Below, one piece after another: positions 16,176-24,667 of a DNA stretch of 64,000 nt. The notes under the pieces are model-generated. The model had not been told where the DNA came from. It did not search any database and saw only the letters and a list, made by a program, of their open reading frames with translations. Made by a program: the position numbers and the translations under genes. Origin of the DNA: Amycolatopsis regifaucium (GTDB taxonomy: Bacteria > Actinomycetota > Actinomycetes > Mycobacteriales > Pseudonocardiaceae); the NCBI RefSeq assembly GCF_001613935.1, contig NZ_LQCI01000034.1:349031-413030 (forward strand), read 5' to 3'. Position 1 is the stretch's first letter. Each line of letters starts with the position of its first letter.

Positions 16176-16295
16176 GGAGAACCTCCAGCGGTGGGGACAC
16201 CGATTATCCGGAGGTTTCGCCTTGCCCGGGGCCGCGTTGCCGAACTGTTGCGGCGGTGGCGGTACTTATCCCGCCAACGCGACTACCACCAACCC

Positions 16296-16344
16296 GCATT
16301 TAGTCCTCTGAATGCGTTGGGCACGCATTCAGAGGACTAAATGC
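16296..16344. repeat. Dispersed palindromic repeat, family A copy 2
   Basis: Perfect 21-nt inverted arms (16296-16316 and 16324-16344) surround a 7-nt loop. The arm reads GCATTTAGTCCTCTGAATGC plus one G. It lies between the VWA gene start region and the hmgA stop and may also end the hmgA transcript. Confidence 0.85.
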
Positions 16345-16352
16345 ATGGGTCG

Positions 16353-17522
16353 TCAGGCGCCAGGGCCCCGGCCGGACCAGGTCCACGCGTAACCGGGATC
16401 CTCCGAAGCGTCGGCCGCCTCGCCGAGGTCCAGCGGCGCGAAGGTGTCCACCATGACCGCGGTCTCGTCGAAGAACTCGGCCCCGATCGACGCCTCCGCC
16501 GCGCCGGGCTGCGGCCCGTGGGTGAAGCCGGACGGGTGCAGCGAAAGCGAGCCGACCTCGATCCCGGAACCCTTGCGCGCCTCGTAGTTCCCACGCACAT
16601 AGAACATCAGCTCGTCGGAATCGACGTTCGCGTGGTTGTACGGCACCGGGATCGACTCGGGGTGGTAGTCGACCTTGCGCGGGCAGAACGAGCAGACGAC
16701 GAAGTTGGGGCCTTCGAAGGTCTGGTGCACGGGCGGCGGCTGGTGCACGCGGCCGGTGATCGGCTCGAAGTCGTCGATGTTGAACACCCAGGGGTACAGG
16801 CAGCCGTCCCAGCCGACGACGTCGAACGGGTGGGTCGCGTAGGTGTAGCGCGTCAGCCCGGCACGGTGCCGCACGAGGACCTCGACGTCGGTGCCCTCGG
16901 CCAGCATCGGCTCGGACGGCCCGCGGATGTCGCGTTCGCAGTACGGCGAGTGCTCCAGGAACTGGCCCTTCGCCGACAGGTACCGCTTCGGCGGGCCGAT
17001 GTGGCCGCGCGCCTCGATGGTCAGCAGCTTGACCTCGTCGTGCGGGAGCACTCGGTAGGTGCACGACGTCGGGATGACGAGGTAGTCGCCGTCGCCGACC
17101 TCCAGCGCGCCGTAGATCGTCTCGACGGTCGCGCTGCCGCCCTGCACGTAGAAGAGCTCGTCACCGGCCGCGTTGCGGTACAGCGGCGAAGGGCGCGTCG
17201 CGTGGACGAAGCCGATGGTGACGTCGGCGTTGCCGAACAGCCGCCGCCGGTCGGTGACCGCGTCGGCGTCGCCGAACTCGAGGTTCTGGGTCTTGAAGGC
17301 GCGGGGTTTGAGCGGATGGTTCGGGCTGATCGGCCCGCGCTCGTCCTCGATCGCGACGGCGTCGACGATCGCGGTGGGCAGGCCGCGGTGGTACAGCAAC
17401 GCGGAGTCCGCCGAGAACCCCTCGACACCCATGAGTTCCTCGGCGTACAAGCCGCCGTCGGGCTTGCGGAACGCGGTGTGGCGCTTGTGCGGGATCTCGC
17501 CTACCTGCCGGTAGTAAGGCAT
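16353..17522 (-). CDS. hmgA: Homogentisate 1,2-dioxygenase
   Basis: The 389-residue enzyme opens the ring of homogentisate to maleylacetoacetate in tyrosine and phenylalanine catabolism, using Fe2+. The cupin metal site is visible: YNHANVDSDELMFYVRG (His and Glu ligands) and GFTHGPQPG (His). It starts YYRQVGEIPHKRH at ATG 17522, behind GGGGAGAATCCG. The frame is open for another 830 nt upstream, but that overlaps a well-coded divergent gene. Fumarylacetoacetase and maleylacetoacetate isomerase are not in this window. A nearby IclR gene is the likely regulator. Confidence 0.95.
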   Translation of the reverse strand: MPYYRQVGEIPHKRHTAFRKPDGGLYAEELMGVEGFSADSALLYHRGLPTAIVDAVAIEDERGPISPNHPLKPRAFKTQNLEFGDADAVTDRRRLFGNADVTIGFVHATRPSPLYRNAAGDELFYVQGGSATVETIYGALEVGDGDYLVIPTSCTYRVLPHDEVKLLTIEARGHIGPPKRYLSAKGQFLEHSPYCERDIRGPSEPMLAEGTDVEVLVRHRAGLTRYTYATHPFDVVGWDGCLYPWVFNIDDFEPITGRVHQPPPVHQTFEGPNFVVCSFCPRKVDYHPESIPVPYNHANVDSDELMFYVRGNYEARKGSGIEVGSLSLHPSGFTHGPQPGAAEASIGAEFFDETAVMVDTFAPLDLGEAADASEDPGYAWTWSGRGPGA

Positions 17523-17586
17523 CGGATTCTCCCCGGAACGTGTCCGTTGTGCGAACGATTTTGTCCTGATGTCGTACGCTACTAGC

Positions 17587-18462
17587 GTGTCAGTCGTGTC
17601 AAGCGCTGTGGAACTCACGCCACCCGGCCCCCGAGGAATCCCTCCCCTGTTCGCGCGGCTCGTCGACGACTCGGCGTTGTTCCCGCCCGGCGAGGCGTCC
17701 ATGCCCGAAGCGCTGCGTGCGCACTTCGCGTCGAGGTCCGGTGAACACTCCGGCGTCCTCGGTGTGTTCCTGTGCCAGGCGTCGAGGCTGCCCGAGCTCA
17801 TCACCGAACTGATCAAGATCAAACCCAAGGAACCGCTGCCGCTGTCGCTGATCATCGACACCGGTCTCGGCGGCGTCCCGAAGGCGATTTCGATCGTCGA
17901 ATCGCGCAGCGAGATCCTCGCGTTGCGGATGGTCGAGATGCCGGCGCCGTCGGACGTCGACGAGGTCTGGCTTGAGCGCGTCTCCGAATTCGTGCCCGAA
18001 GACGTCATCCGGGTGGTCGAGCCGCGGCGCGGTGTCGGCTGGCTCGACGGCGTGCGGAAGGTGATCGAGCACGGCAGCTGGCCGAAGATCCGCTGCGGCG
18101 GCCAGGCAGGCGAGAACTTCCCCAGCGTCGACGAGGTCGCCGACTTCCTGTCCGTGGTCAGCGGCGAGACGGGGGCGTCGTTCAAGGCGACGAACAGCCT
18201 CCATCGCGCCGTCCGGCACACCGACGAGACCAGCGGCTTCACCCACCACGGGTTCCTGAACCTGATCGTGGCGTCCGCGCGGTGCCTTTCCGGCGGGGAC
18301 GTGCGCGCCGCGCTCGAGTCGACCGACGGTGCCGCGCTGGCCGCCGAGGCCAAGGGCCTGTCGGACCCGGCCGCGAAGGCCGTTCGCGGGCTCTTCGCCT
18401 CCTACGCGGCGGCGTCGTTCGACGAGCCTGTCGCCGACCTCGGGGAACTCGGGCTCTTGTGA
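17587..18462 (+). CDS. Unknown protein divergent from hmgA
   Basis: The 291-residue protein has no signal peptide or membrane segment. It opens with IPPLFARLVDDSALFPPGEA and has an alternating strand/helix pattern suggesting an alpha/beta barrel-like fold (LSLIIDTGLGGV, LALRMVEMP, VIRVVEPRRG, WPKIRCGGQ, ASFKATNSLH). I do not recognise the family. GTG 17587 is preferred because TACGCT lies 6 nt upstream (leaderless); ATG 17569 would overlap that promoter. It shares a 64-nt control region with hmgA, hinting at a related role. Confidence 0.7.
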   Translation: MSVVSSAVELTPPGPRGIPPLFARLVDDSALFPPGEASMPEALRAHFASRSGEHSGVLGVFLCQASRLPELITELIKIKPKEPLPLSLIIDTGLGGVPKAISIVESRSEILALRMVEMPAPSDVDEVWLERVSEFVPEDVIRVVEPRRGVGWLDGVRKVIEHGSWPKIRCGGQAGENFPSVDEVADFLSVVSGETGASFKATNSLHRAVRHTDETSGFTHHGFLNLIVASARCLSGGDVRAALESTDGAALAAEAKGLSDPAAKAVRGLFASYAAASFDEPVADLGELGLL

Positions 18463-18473
18463 ATATCGCGCCG

Positions 18474-18552
18474 CCGCTATCGCGCTGCCAGGGCGCTCGT
18501 GGCCGTCGGAGGTCAAATGGCCGTGGAGGGCGCCCTGTCAGCGCGATAGCGG
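18474..18552. repeat. Long inverted repeat after the hmgA-divergent gene
   Basis: Arms of 23 nt (18474-18496 and 18530-18552) pair with one mismatch. The outer core is CCGCTATCGCGCTG. The loop holds a second smaller dyad (TGGCCG and CGGCCA-like). It begins 12 nt after a stop codon and could terminate transcription. No second copy is seen in this window. Confidence 0.6.
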
Positions 18553-18582
18553 GGCCTTCGGCCGAAAGGCGCGACTTCAAGG

Positions 18583-18600
18583 GATCAAGGGACCTTTGGT
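18583..18600 (+). repeat. Dispersed motif, family C copy 2
   Basis: GATCAAGGGACCTTTGGT repeats the core found at 2273 and 50601. It lies in the untranslated region upstream of the IclR gene. Confidence 0.5.
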
Positions 18601-18679
18601 CACGGGAGTCTCGGTCCGTTGAGTATCGGTCGACTCAGGGTTGGTCGCGTCGGTCTGGGGTGGCTGAGCTTGGGGTGGG

Positions 18680-19324
18680 TTGGTCTTGACTCGTGAAGGG
18701 TCGCTGACCCTGGACAGAGGGCTGGCGCTGCTGCAGGCCGTGGCCGACGCCGGTGGTGAGGCGGCGACGATCTCCGAACTCGCCGTCGCCATCGGCGCGA
18801 GCCGCGCCGCCGTCTACCGGCTGCTCGTCCCGCTGTCCGAACGCGGTTTGGTGTGGCGCGACGGGAACAAGGTACGGCTGGGCGTCGGCCTGCTCCGGCT
18901 CGCCGGGCAGGTCCTCCCGCAGCTGCGGGAGGCGGCCAGGCCCGTGCTGCGCGAACTGGCGGAGAAGGTCGGCGCGACGGCGCACCTGTCGGTCGCGCAA
19001 GGTGATCAGGCGCAGGCCGTCGCGGTCGTCGAACCCTCCTGGACGAGCTTCCACGTCGCCTACCGCGTCGGCACCCGCCATCCGCTGTCGGCGGGCGCGG
19101 CGGGCAAGGCGATGACTCTGCGTCCCGGCGGCGAAGGCTGGGTGACCTCGACCGGTGAACTGGAGGCCGGCGCGTCCGGTGTCGCCGCGCCGGTGCGCGG
19201 GGTACCGGGACTGCGCGCCAGCGTCGGGGTCGTCTCGCTGGAGCCGCTGGCGGCCGGTGTGGTGGGTCCCGCGGTCGTCGCGGCGGCCGTCCGGCTGGCC
19301 GAGGTGCTGAAGCAGCCCGAGTAG
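18680..19324 (+). CDS. IclR-family transcriptional regulator
   Basis: The 214-residue protein has an N-terminal winged helix (about 8-70, helix pair ISELAVAIGASRAAVYRLLVPL). A shortened ligand-binding domain follows, with the family's AYRVGTRHPLSAGAAGKAM. The effector domain is about 40 residues shorter than in typical IclR proteins. The start is TTG 18680 (TTG 18686 is an alternative) after GGGGTGGG. IclR members such as HmgR control homogentisate genes in other bacteria; with hmgA 1.1 kb away, that role is a reasonable inference. Confidence 0.85.
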   Translation: MVLTREGSLTLDRGLALLQAVADAGGEAATISELAVAIGASRAAVYRLLVPLSERGLVWRDGNKVRLGVGLLRLAGQVLPQLREAARPVLRELAEKVGATAHLSVAQGDQAQAVAVVEPSWTSFHVAYRVGTRHPLSAGAAGKAMTLRPGGEGWVTSTGELEAGASGVAAPVRGVPGLRASVGVVSLEPLAAGVVGPAVVAAAVRLAEVLKQPE

Positions 19325-19328
19325 CGCG

Positions 19329-20000
19329 TCAGCGATTGCCGAGCAGCGGGCGCACCATCGTCGCCAGCAGCGTGAGGTCGACCGCGAACAGGAGCCGTTC
19401 GAACAGGCCGAGCGTGATCTCCTGCTGCGACGGCCCGGTGAGCAGCGTCCAGACGAAGCCGCCGAGCACGATCACCACGGCGGCGAAACTGGCCACCGAG
19501 AGCCGCCGGATCGTCGTGCGGCGCGGCTCCCACGGGCAGCGCGCCCGGCCGGGGCGGGTCAGCACCCACGCGGCGGCGGGAAGGGCGAGGAAGGCCGTCA
19601 GCGCGGCGTAGTTGTGGATCTGCCCGGCCAGCGAACGAGCCTGGCCCTCCGGGTCGACGGGGACGAGCGCGAGGACGAACAGTCCGGCGCACCACACGCC
19701 GAGCAGGACGAGGACGGACCGGTAACCGGTGCGATGCGCCTTCGCGATGCCGCCGAGCAACGCGAGGGAACCGAAACCCAGCGCCAGGCACATCGCGCCG
19801 AACAGCGGAGCCGCCGTCGAACCGGGCGAGAGGTAGCCGTAGACGTACTCGGACAGCGTCTGCCAGATCGGGCTGACCTGGCTGGACAGCCGCAGGTGCA
19901 GGTCGATCGAAATGGCGACGGCGACGGCCATGCCGAAGATCGCGAGCCTGCCGTGCACCGGGGAGACGGCACGGGCCGCGAGGATCTTCGGGGAGGTCAC
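19329..20000 (-). CDS. DUF998 family membrane protein
   Basis: The 223-residue protein has six hydrophobic helices and the DUF998 pattern. SQVSPIWQTLSEYVYG near residue 40 corresponds to the family's loop after the first helix, and IHNYAALTAFLALPAAA lies in the middle. Members have no established function. GTG 20000 is the start. It converges on the IclR gene with 4 nt between the stops. Confidence 0.8.
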   Translation of the reverse strand: MTSPKILAARAVSPVHGRLAIFGMAVAVAISIDLHLRLSSQVSPIWQTLSEYVYGYLSPGSTAAPLFGAMCLALGFGSLALLGGIAKAHRTGYRSVLVLLGVWCAGLFVLALVPVDPEGQARSLAGQIHNYAALTAFLALPAAAWVLTRPGRARCPWEPRRTTIRRLSVASFAAVVIVLGGFVWTLLTGPSQQEITLGLFERLLFAVDLTLLATMVRPLLGNR

Positions 20001-20088
20001 GACCGGTTTCTCCAGGCACGTCGGGGCGGGTGTTCACCTTTTCGTTCCCGAAAGGTTACCCGTCGAACCTGTGAAAACCCCGTGCGCC

Positions 20089-20688
20089 TCAGAAGACGAG
20101 CTGGGTCAGCGCGAACAGCGAGAAGCCGGCGAAGACGAACCCCGCCACGCGCTGGATGAGCTTGGGGCGGATGCGGCTCCGGACCTTCGCGCCGATGAAG
20201 ACGGCGAGACCCGCGACGGCGACCAGCGCGACGAAGGAGCCGAGCGCGACCGCGAACGGGTTGCCGAAGCGGGCGGTGAGGCTGGCTGTCGCGAGCTGGG
20301 AGGCGTCGCCCCACTCCGCGGCGAACAGCACGCCGAACGACGTCAGCGCGGAGCGGAAGAAGGTCGCGGGGCTCGGCCCGGAACGCGACGCGTCCTCTCC
20401 GCCGTCCTTGCCGGGGCGGAATCCTTCGCGAAGGAGCATGTACGCGCCGATGCCGAACATCGTGGCGACGATCGCGGTGACCAGTGCCTCCGGCAGCAAA
20501 GTGAGCACACTGCCGAACGTGGCGGCGATCGCACATTGCACGGCGAACGCGGCGGTGACCCCGGCGAATACCGGCCATGCCCGGAAACGGGTGGTGAGAA
20601 CCAAGGTGGCGACCAGTGTCTTGTCCGGCAGCTCCACGGCCAGTACCAGGCCAAAGGCGCTGATGAGCGCCAACATCGAACTCGACAT
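20089..20688 (-). CDS. GDT1/TMEM165 (UPF0016) family cation transporter
   Basis: The 199-residue protein has six membrane helices in two homologous halves. Each half carries a version of the family motif ExGD[KR][TS]: ELPDKT (about 21) and EWGDAS (about 138). The first has Pro for Gly and the second Ala for the basic residue. Family members move Mn2+ or Ca2+ in exchange for H+. ATG 20688 is chosen because it starts the first helix directly; an in-frame ATG at 20772 would add an unlikely extension. A small hairpin (GGAAAAG...CTTTTCC, near 20732-20758) lies upstream. Confidence 0.85.
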   Translation of the reverse strand: MSSSMLALISAFGLVLAVELPDKTLVATLVLTTRFRAWPVFAGVTAAFAVQCAIAATFGSVLTLLPEALVTAIVATMFGIGAYMLLREGFRPGKDGGEDASRSGPSPATFFRSALTSFGVLFAAEWGDASQLATASLTARFGNPFAVALGSFVALVAVAGLAVFIGAKVRSRIRPKLIQRVAGFVFAGFSLFALTQLVF

Positions 20689-20863
20689 GGTGATTTCCAC
20701 CCCTTTCACTGCAACGATAAAGGGGTGATTCAGGAAAAGACAAGCTGATGGCTTTTCCGAATTGCCGGGCATGTGCGGGCGAATTGTGTTTCGTGGCGGG
20801 GCGGAAAGGAGATTTCGGCAAACCGAATTCTTTTTTCAGGCGCCGCTGGTAGCGTCGGCGATC

Positions 20864-21817
20864 ATGGACGAGAGAGCGCGGATCGAGGACGTGTGCAGGC
20901 GGCTACGGGACCACTACGTCTTCCCCGACGTCGCCGAGAAGCTGGCCGTGTTCCTACAGGCGAGACTGGGCGACGGCGCCTACGCGGGGCTTGACGACGA
21001 GGCGTTCGCCGTCGCGGTGACGCGAGACCTGCAGTCGGTCAACGGGGACAAGCATCTGCGGCTGCGGCACCACGTCGACCCGCTGCCCGAGGTGGACGGG
21101 GAATCGTTCGACCCCGAGGAGTTCCGGCGCGAGGCGGAACTGAACTGTCACGGCATCGCGTCGGCACGGCGGCTGCCCGGGAACGTCGGCTACCTGGAGA
21201 CGAAGCTGTTCTACGGGCCGGACATCGCCGGCGAGGCGCTGGCCGCGGCGATGACGCTGCTGGCGACGACCGACGCGCTGATCGTCGACGTCCGGGAGAA
21301 CCGGGGTGGCGACCCGATGGGGGTCGCCATGCTGATCAGTTATCTGGTGGCCGAACCGACCCACTACAACAGCATCTATCTGCGCGACGGTGACGTGACC
21401 AATCAGTTCTGGACGCTGCCGTACGTACCAGGCCGCAAGTTCGGCGCGGACAAGCCGGTTTGGGTGCTGACCGGGCCGACGACGTTCTCCGGTGCGGAAG
21501 ACCTGAGCTACTCGTTGCAGCAACTGGGGCGGGCGAAGACGGTCGGCGCGGTCACCGGCGGCGGGGCGAACCCGCGGAAACAGTACAAAGTGGACGAACA
21601 TCTGGATGTCACCGTCCCGGGTGGACGGGCCGTGAACCCGGTCACGGGAACCAACTGGGAAGGCGTCGGCGTCCGGCCGGATATCGCCGTCGATGTCGAG
21701 GCGGCGTTCGACAGCGCGTACGCGCTGGCGCTGGACCACGTGCTGACACTGGGGGATTCGGGCGTGCGGCGGCAGGTCGCGGACGAGGCGCGCCTCACAC
21801 TCGCGAGCCTCGGCTGA
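20864..21817 (+). CDS. S41 family (tail-specific type) peptidase
   Basis: The 317-residue protein lacks a signal peptide. It contains an N-terminal helical region (about 1-85, like IRBP/S41 proteins) and the catalytic S41 domain. DALIVDVRENRGGDP (about 142) and TGPTTFSGAEDLSYSLQQLG (about 205, with the probable nucleophile Ser) are visible. No PDZ domain is present. ATG 20864 follows TAGCGT by 8 nt, a possible leaderless start. The nearest gene downstream is cydA; a short hairpin (CGGGAC...GTCCCG) after the stop separates them. Confidence 0.88.
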   Translation: MDERARIEDVCRRLRDHYVFPDVAEKLAVFLQARLGDGAYAGLDDEAFAVAVTRDLQSVNGDKHLRLRHHVDPLPEVDGESFDPEEFRREAELNCHGIASARRLPGNVGYLETKLFYGPDIAGEALAAAMTLLATTDALIVDVRENRGGDPMGVAMLISYLVAEPTHYNSIYLRDGDVTNQFWTLPYVPGRKFGADKPVWVLTGPTTFSGAEDLSYSLQQLGRAKTVGAVTGGGANPRKQYKVDEHLDVTVPGGRAVNPVTGTNWEGVGVRPDIAVDVEAAFDSAYALALDHVLTLGDSGVRRQVADEARLTLASLG

Positions 21818-21898
21818 GCCGGACGCGGGACCTACGTCCCGGCGAGATCGGGACCACTTGAACTGGTGGCCCCGCCTCGTGTTGAGCAGGCTTGAGGC

Positions 21899-23410
21899 GT
21901 GGAGGTTCTCGATCTCGCTCGGTGGCAGTTCGGCATAACCACCGTCTATCACTTCCTGATGGTCCCGCTGACCATCGGGCTTTCGGTCCTGGTCGCCGGG
22001 ATGCAGACGGCGTGGGTCCGGACGGGTGAGCGGCGCTATCTGAAGATGACCAAGTTCTGGGGGAAACTCCTGCTGGTCAACTTCGCGATGGGGGTGGTCA
22101 CCGGGATCGTCCAGGAGTTCCAGTTCGGGATGAACTGGAGCGCGTACTCGCGGTTCGTCGGTGACGTTTTCGGCGCGCCGCTGGCGATGGAAGGGCTCGT
22201 CGCGTTCTTCGTCGAGTCGACCTTCCTCGGCCTGTGGATCTTCGGCTGGGACAAGCTTCCGAAGAAGGTCCACCTCGCGTGCGCCTGGGCGTATTCGCTG
22301 GCGACCGTGGCGTCCGCCTACTTCATCCTGGCCGCGAACTCGTGGATGCAGCATCCGGTCGGCGTCGAGTTCGTCGACGGGAAGCCGACGATGAACTCGA
22401 TCTGGGCGGTGCTGACGAACAACACCGCGCTGGCCGCGATCCCGCACACGATCGCGGGCGCCTTCTCCGTGGCGGCGGCGTTCCTGGTCGGGATCGCCGG
22501 ATGGCAGTTGTGGCGCAAGCGTTCGGAGGACGACGAGCACCGCGCGGTGTGGCGCTCTTCGGTGCGGCTCGGCGGCTGGGTCGGCGTGGTGGCGTTCGCG
22601 GTGCTGGCGATCACCGGTGACGTGCAGGGCAAGCTGATGTTCGAGCAGCAGCCGATGAAGATGGCGTCGGCGGAAGCGTTGTGCCACACGGAGAAACCGG
22701 CGAGCTTCTCCATCATCGCGATCGGCGACGTCCGGGGCGCGAACTGTGAGGACGTCAAGACGTTCACCGTGCCGGCGTTGCTCTCGTTCTTGGCGCACAA
22801 CGACTTCTCGACCGAGGTCAAGGGCGTGGAGAACCTGGTGACCGAGTACCAGGCGAAGTACGGGACGAACTACCCGGACGACCCGCAACTGGGCTCGCTG
22901 GCCGGTAAGCCGATCGACTACGTGCCCAATCTGCCGGTGACCTACTGGGGCTTCCGCGCGATGATCGGCTTCGGCGCGATTTCGGCGGGGATCGGGCTGC
23001 TCGCGCTGTGGCTGACCCGGCGGGGGCGGATCCCCGGGCAACGGTGGTTCCCGCGGCTCGTGCTCGGCGGGATCGCGACGCCGTTCATCGGCAACAGCGC
23101 CGGCTGGATCTTCACCGAGATGGGGCGTCAGCCGTTCGTGGTGGTGCCGAACCCGACCGGGGTCGACGGAGTGTGGATGTTCACCGCCAACGCGGTGTCG
23201 AAGTTGTCCACAGGCGAGGTGTGGACGTCTCTGATCGCTTTGACGACCGTCTATGCGGTGCTGGGCGTCGTCGAGGTCTATCTGATCCGCAAGTACGTGC
23301 GCGGCGGTGTCGACGCTGTCATGCCACCCAAGAAAACGACCTCTACCAGCAAGAACGGCGACCCCGAAGGCGGTGACAGCGATGACGAAGCACTCGCCTT
23401 CGCCTACTGA
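21899..23410 (+). CDS. cydA: Cytochrome bd ubiquinol/menaquinol oxidase subunit I
   Basis: The 503-residue membrane subunit carries the haems of the bd oxidase, which reduces O2 to water with high affinity. Expected haem and quinol residues are in sequence: His in DLARWQFGITTVYHFLMVPL (about 18), GRQP in TEMGRQPFVV, a conserved HPVG loop, and KLMFEQQPMKMAS. The Q loop is of the short actinobacterial kind. GTG 21899 starts at the first helix. A Ser/Thr/acidic tail follows the last helix. A perfect DnaA box lies inside the gene near its 3' end. Confidence 0.97.
   Translation: MEVLDLARWQFGITTVYHFLMVPLTIGLSVLVAGMQTAWVRTGERRYLKMTKFWGKLLLVNFAMGVVTGIVQEFQFGMNWSAYSRFVGDVFGAPLAMEGLVAFFVESTFLGLWIFGWDKLPKKVHLACAWAYSLATVASAYFILAANSWMQHPVGVEFVDGKPTMNSIWAVLTNNTALAAIPHTIAGAFSVAAAFLVGIAGWQLWRKRSEDDEHRAVWRSSVRLGGWVGVVAFAVLAITGDVQGKLMFEQQPMKMASAEALCHTEKPASFSIIAIGDVRGANCEDVKTFTVPALLSFLAHNDFSTEVKGVENLVTEYQAKYGTNYPDDPQLGSLAGKPIDYVPNLPVTYWGFRAMIGFGAISAGIGLLALWLTRRGRIPGQRWFPRLVLGGIATPFIGNSAGWIFTEMGRQPFVVVPNPTGVDGVWMFTANAVSKLSTGEVWTSLIALTTVYAVLGVVEVYLIRKYVRGGVDAVMPPKKTTSTSKNGDPEGGDSDDEALAFAY
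23204..23212 (+). other. DnaA box within cydA
   Basis: TTGTCCACA is the actinobacterial DnaA box consensus. Alone it could be chance, but three more boxes lie 290-340 nt downstream. Confidence 0.5.
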
Positions 23411-23433
23411 TCGCCTCTTGACGTCACCTGCCC

Positions 23434-23456
23434 AGCCCCCCGCCCTTCCCGGGGGA
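23434..23456 (+). terminator. GC-rich hairpin after cydA
   Basis: CCCCCGCCC and GGGGGACGG can form a stem around a short loop about 25 nt beyond the cydA stop. It might cause partial termination and explain the 249-nt gap before cydB. Confidence 0.35.
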
Positions 23457-23493
23457 CGGCCCCGCACCCAGCGTATCGGGAGTATCGCTCAGG

Positions 23494-23545
23494 TGGGTTA
23501 CCCACAGGGGATCTGTGGACAACTTGCCCCGTTGTGGATAACCCA
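23494..23545. promoter_or_regulatory. DnaA-box palindrome between cydA and cydB
   Basis: Three DnaA boxes are packed in 44 nt: TTACCCACA (23498-23506, one mismatch from the E. coli consensus), TGTGGACAA (23514-23522, complement of the actinobacterial consensus) and TGTGGATAA (23533-23541, complement of the E. coli consensus). The first and third sit at equivalent places in an imperfect dyad, GGGTTACCCACAGGGG against the complement of CCCCGTTGTGGATAACCC. Nothing else of oriC (dnaA, dnaN) is nearby. Confidence 0.6.
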
Positions 23546-23659
23546 GGGCAACGGGAGATTGAAGGGCCGTTTCGGTCGGACTCGAGTGGTAGGCGCTCCT
23601 CGAATCGCTGAAGAAGCAACCGACGCGTTCGGAGTGAACGAAGCAAGCAGGAGCATCCG

Positions 23660-24667
23660 ATGACCCTCGAAACGATCTGGTTCTGCGTCATCGCCCTCTT
23701 CTGGCTCGGCTACCTCTTCCTCGAAGGTTTCGACTTCGGCGTCGGCATGCTCATGCCCGTCCTGGCGAAGGACAACACCGAGCGCCGCGTCATGGTCAAC
23801 ACGATCGGCCCGGTCTGGGACGGCAACGAGGTCTGGCTGATCGTCGCGGGCGGCGCGATGTTCGCCGCGTTCCCCGGCTGGTACGCCTCGCTGTTCTCGG
23901 CCGCGTACCTGCCACTCCTGGTCGTTTTGCTCGCGCTCATCGGCCGCGGGGTCGCGTTCGAATACCGCGGCAAGGTCGACTCCGACCGCTGGCGCCGCAA
24001 CTGGGACCGCGTGATCGGCCTCGGCTCGTGGATCCCGCCGTTCGGCGTCGGACTGCTGCTCGCGACCACCGTCCTCGGCCTCCCGCTCGACGCCGACGGC
24101 GACCGGGTGGGCGGCGCGTTCGCCGCCATCCGCCTCGAAACGCTGCTCGGCGCGCTCGCGGTCGTCGGCTTCTCGCTCGTTCACGGCGCCGCCTTCCTCG
24201 CGCTCAAAACCGAAGGCGACCTCCGTCACCGGGCACGGAACCTGGCCACGCGCCTCCTGCCGGTCGCGCTGTTGCCGTTGCTCGCGTTCCTCGTCGTCGT
24301 GCAACTGCGCTCGGGCGACCTGTGGACGCTGTTCCTGATCGGCGTCGCCGTCCTCGCCGCGGTCCTCGCCTGGTTCCGAATCCGCGAGGGCCGCGAAGGA
24401 CAGGCGTTCGCCGCGCTGGGCGGGGTCATCGCCGCCTCGGCGGTCGCGCTCTTCGTCGCGCTGTACCCGAACGTCCTGCCGTCCACTGTGGACCCGGCGA
24501 ACACGCTGACCATCGCGGGCGAGGCCTCGAGTCCGTATACCCTGACCGTGATGACCTGGGTCGCGGTGTTCGGCGCCCCCGCGGTGCTGATCTACCAGGG
24601 GTGGACGTACTGGGTGTTCCGCAAGCGCATCGGCACCAAGCACATCCCACCGGTGCACGCACCATGA
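23660..24667 (+). CDS. cydB: Cytochrome bd oxidase subunit II
   Basis: The 335-residue subunit has eight or nine membrane helices and no haem ligands of its own. The N-terminus LETIWFCVIALFWLGYLFLEG and the following FDFGVGMLMP are diagnostic for CydB. WDGNEVWLIVAGGAMFAAFP matches the conserved second-helix region. Its stop overlaps the next start by 4 nt (ATGA), tying it to cydDC. The gap from cydA is unusually long at 249 nt and holds the DnaA-box palindrome. Confidence 0.96.
   Translation: MTLETIWFCVIALFWLGYLFLEGFDFGVGMLMPVLAKDNTERRVMVNTIGPVWDGNEVWLIVAGGAMFAAFPGWYASLFSAAYLPLLVVLLALIGRGVAFEYRGKVDSDRWRRNWDRVIGLGSWIPPFGVGLLLATTVLGLPLDADGDRVGGAFAAIRLETLLGALAVVGFSLVHGAAFLALKTEGDLRHRARNLATRLLPVALLPLLAFLVVVQLRSGDLWTLFLIGVAVLAAVLAWFRIREGREGQAFAALGGVIAASAVALFVALYPNVLPSTVDPANTLTIAGEASSPYTLTVMTWVAVFGAPAVLIYQGWTYWVFRKRIGTKHIPPVHAP

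Noticed and set aside
17523..18353. Upstream in-frame extension of hmgA
   Set aside because: It overlaps a well-coded divergent gene and is Ser/Thr/Arg-rich. The ATG at 17522 has a ribosome site and matches the family N-terminus.
20689..20863. Manganese (yybP-ykoY) riboswitch before the GDT1-type gene
   Set aside because: GDT1 relatives can have one, but I see only a small hairpin and none of the conserved loop sequences.
21818..21898. Rex operator upstream of cydA
   Set aside because: A CCAC...GTGG dyad is present but it does not fit the Rex consensus TTGTGAA-N6-TTCACAA.
20954..23467. 837-codon minus-strand frame opposite cydA and the S41 peptidase
   Set aside because: Low-complexity composition typical of shadow frames; plus-strand genes have diagnostic motifs.
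23411..23659. Chromosome origin (oriC) in the cydA-cydB gap
   Set aside because: There are only three boxes, no A/T-rich unwinding stretch, and no dnaA, dnaN or rpmH nearby.
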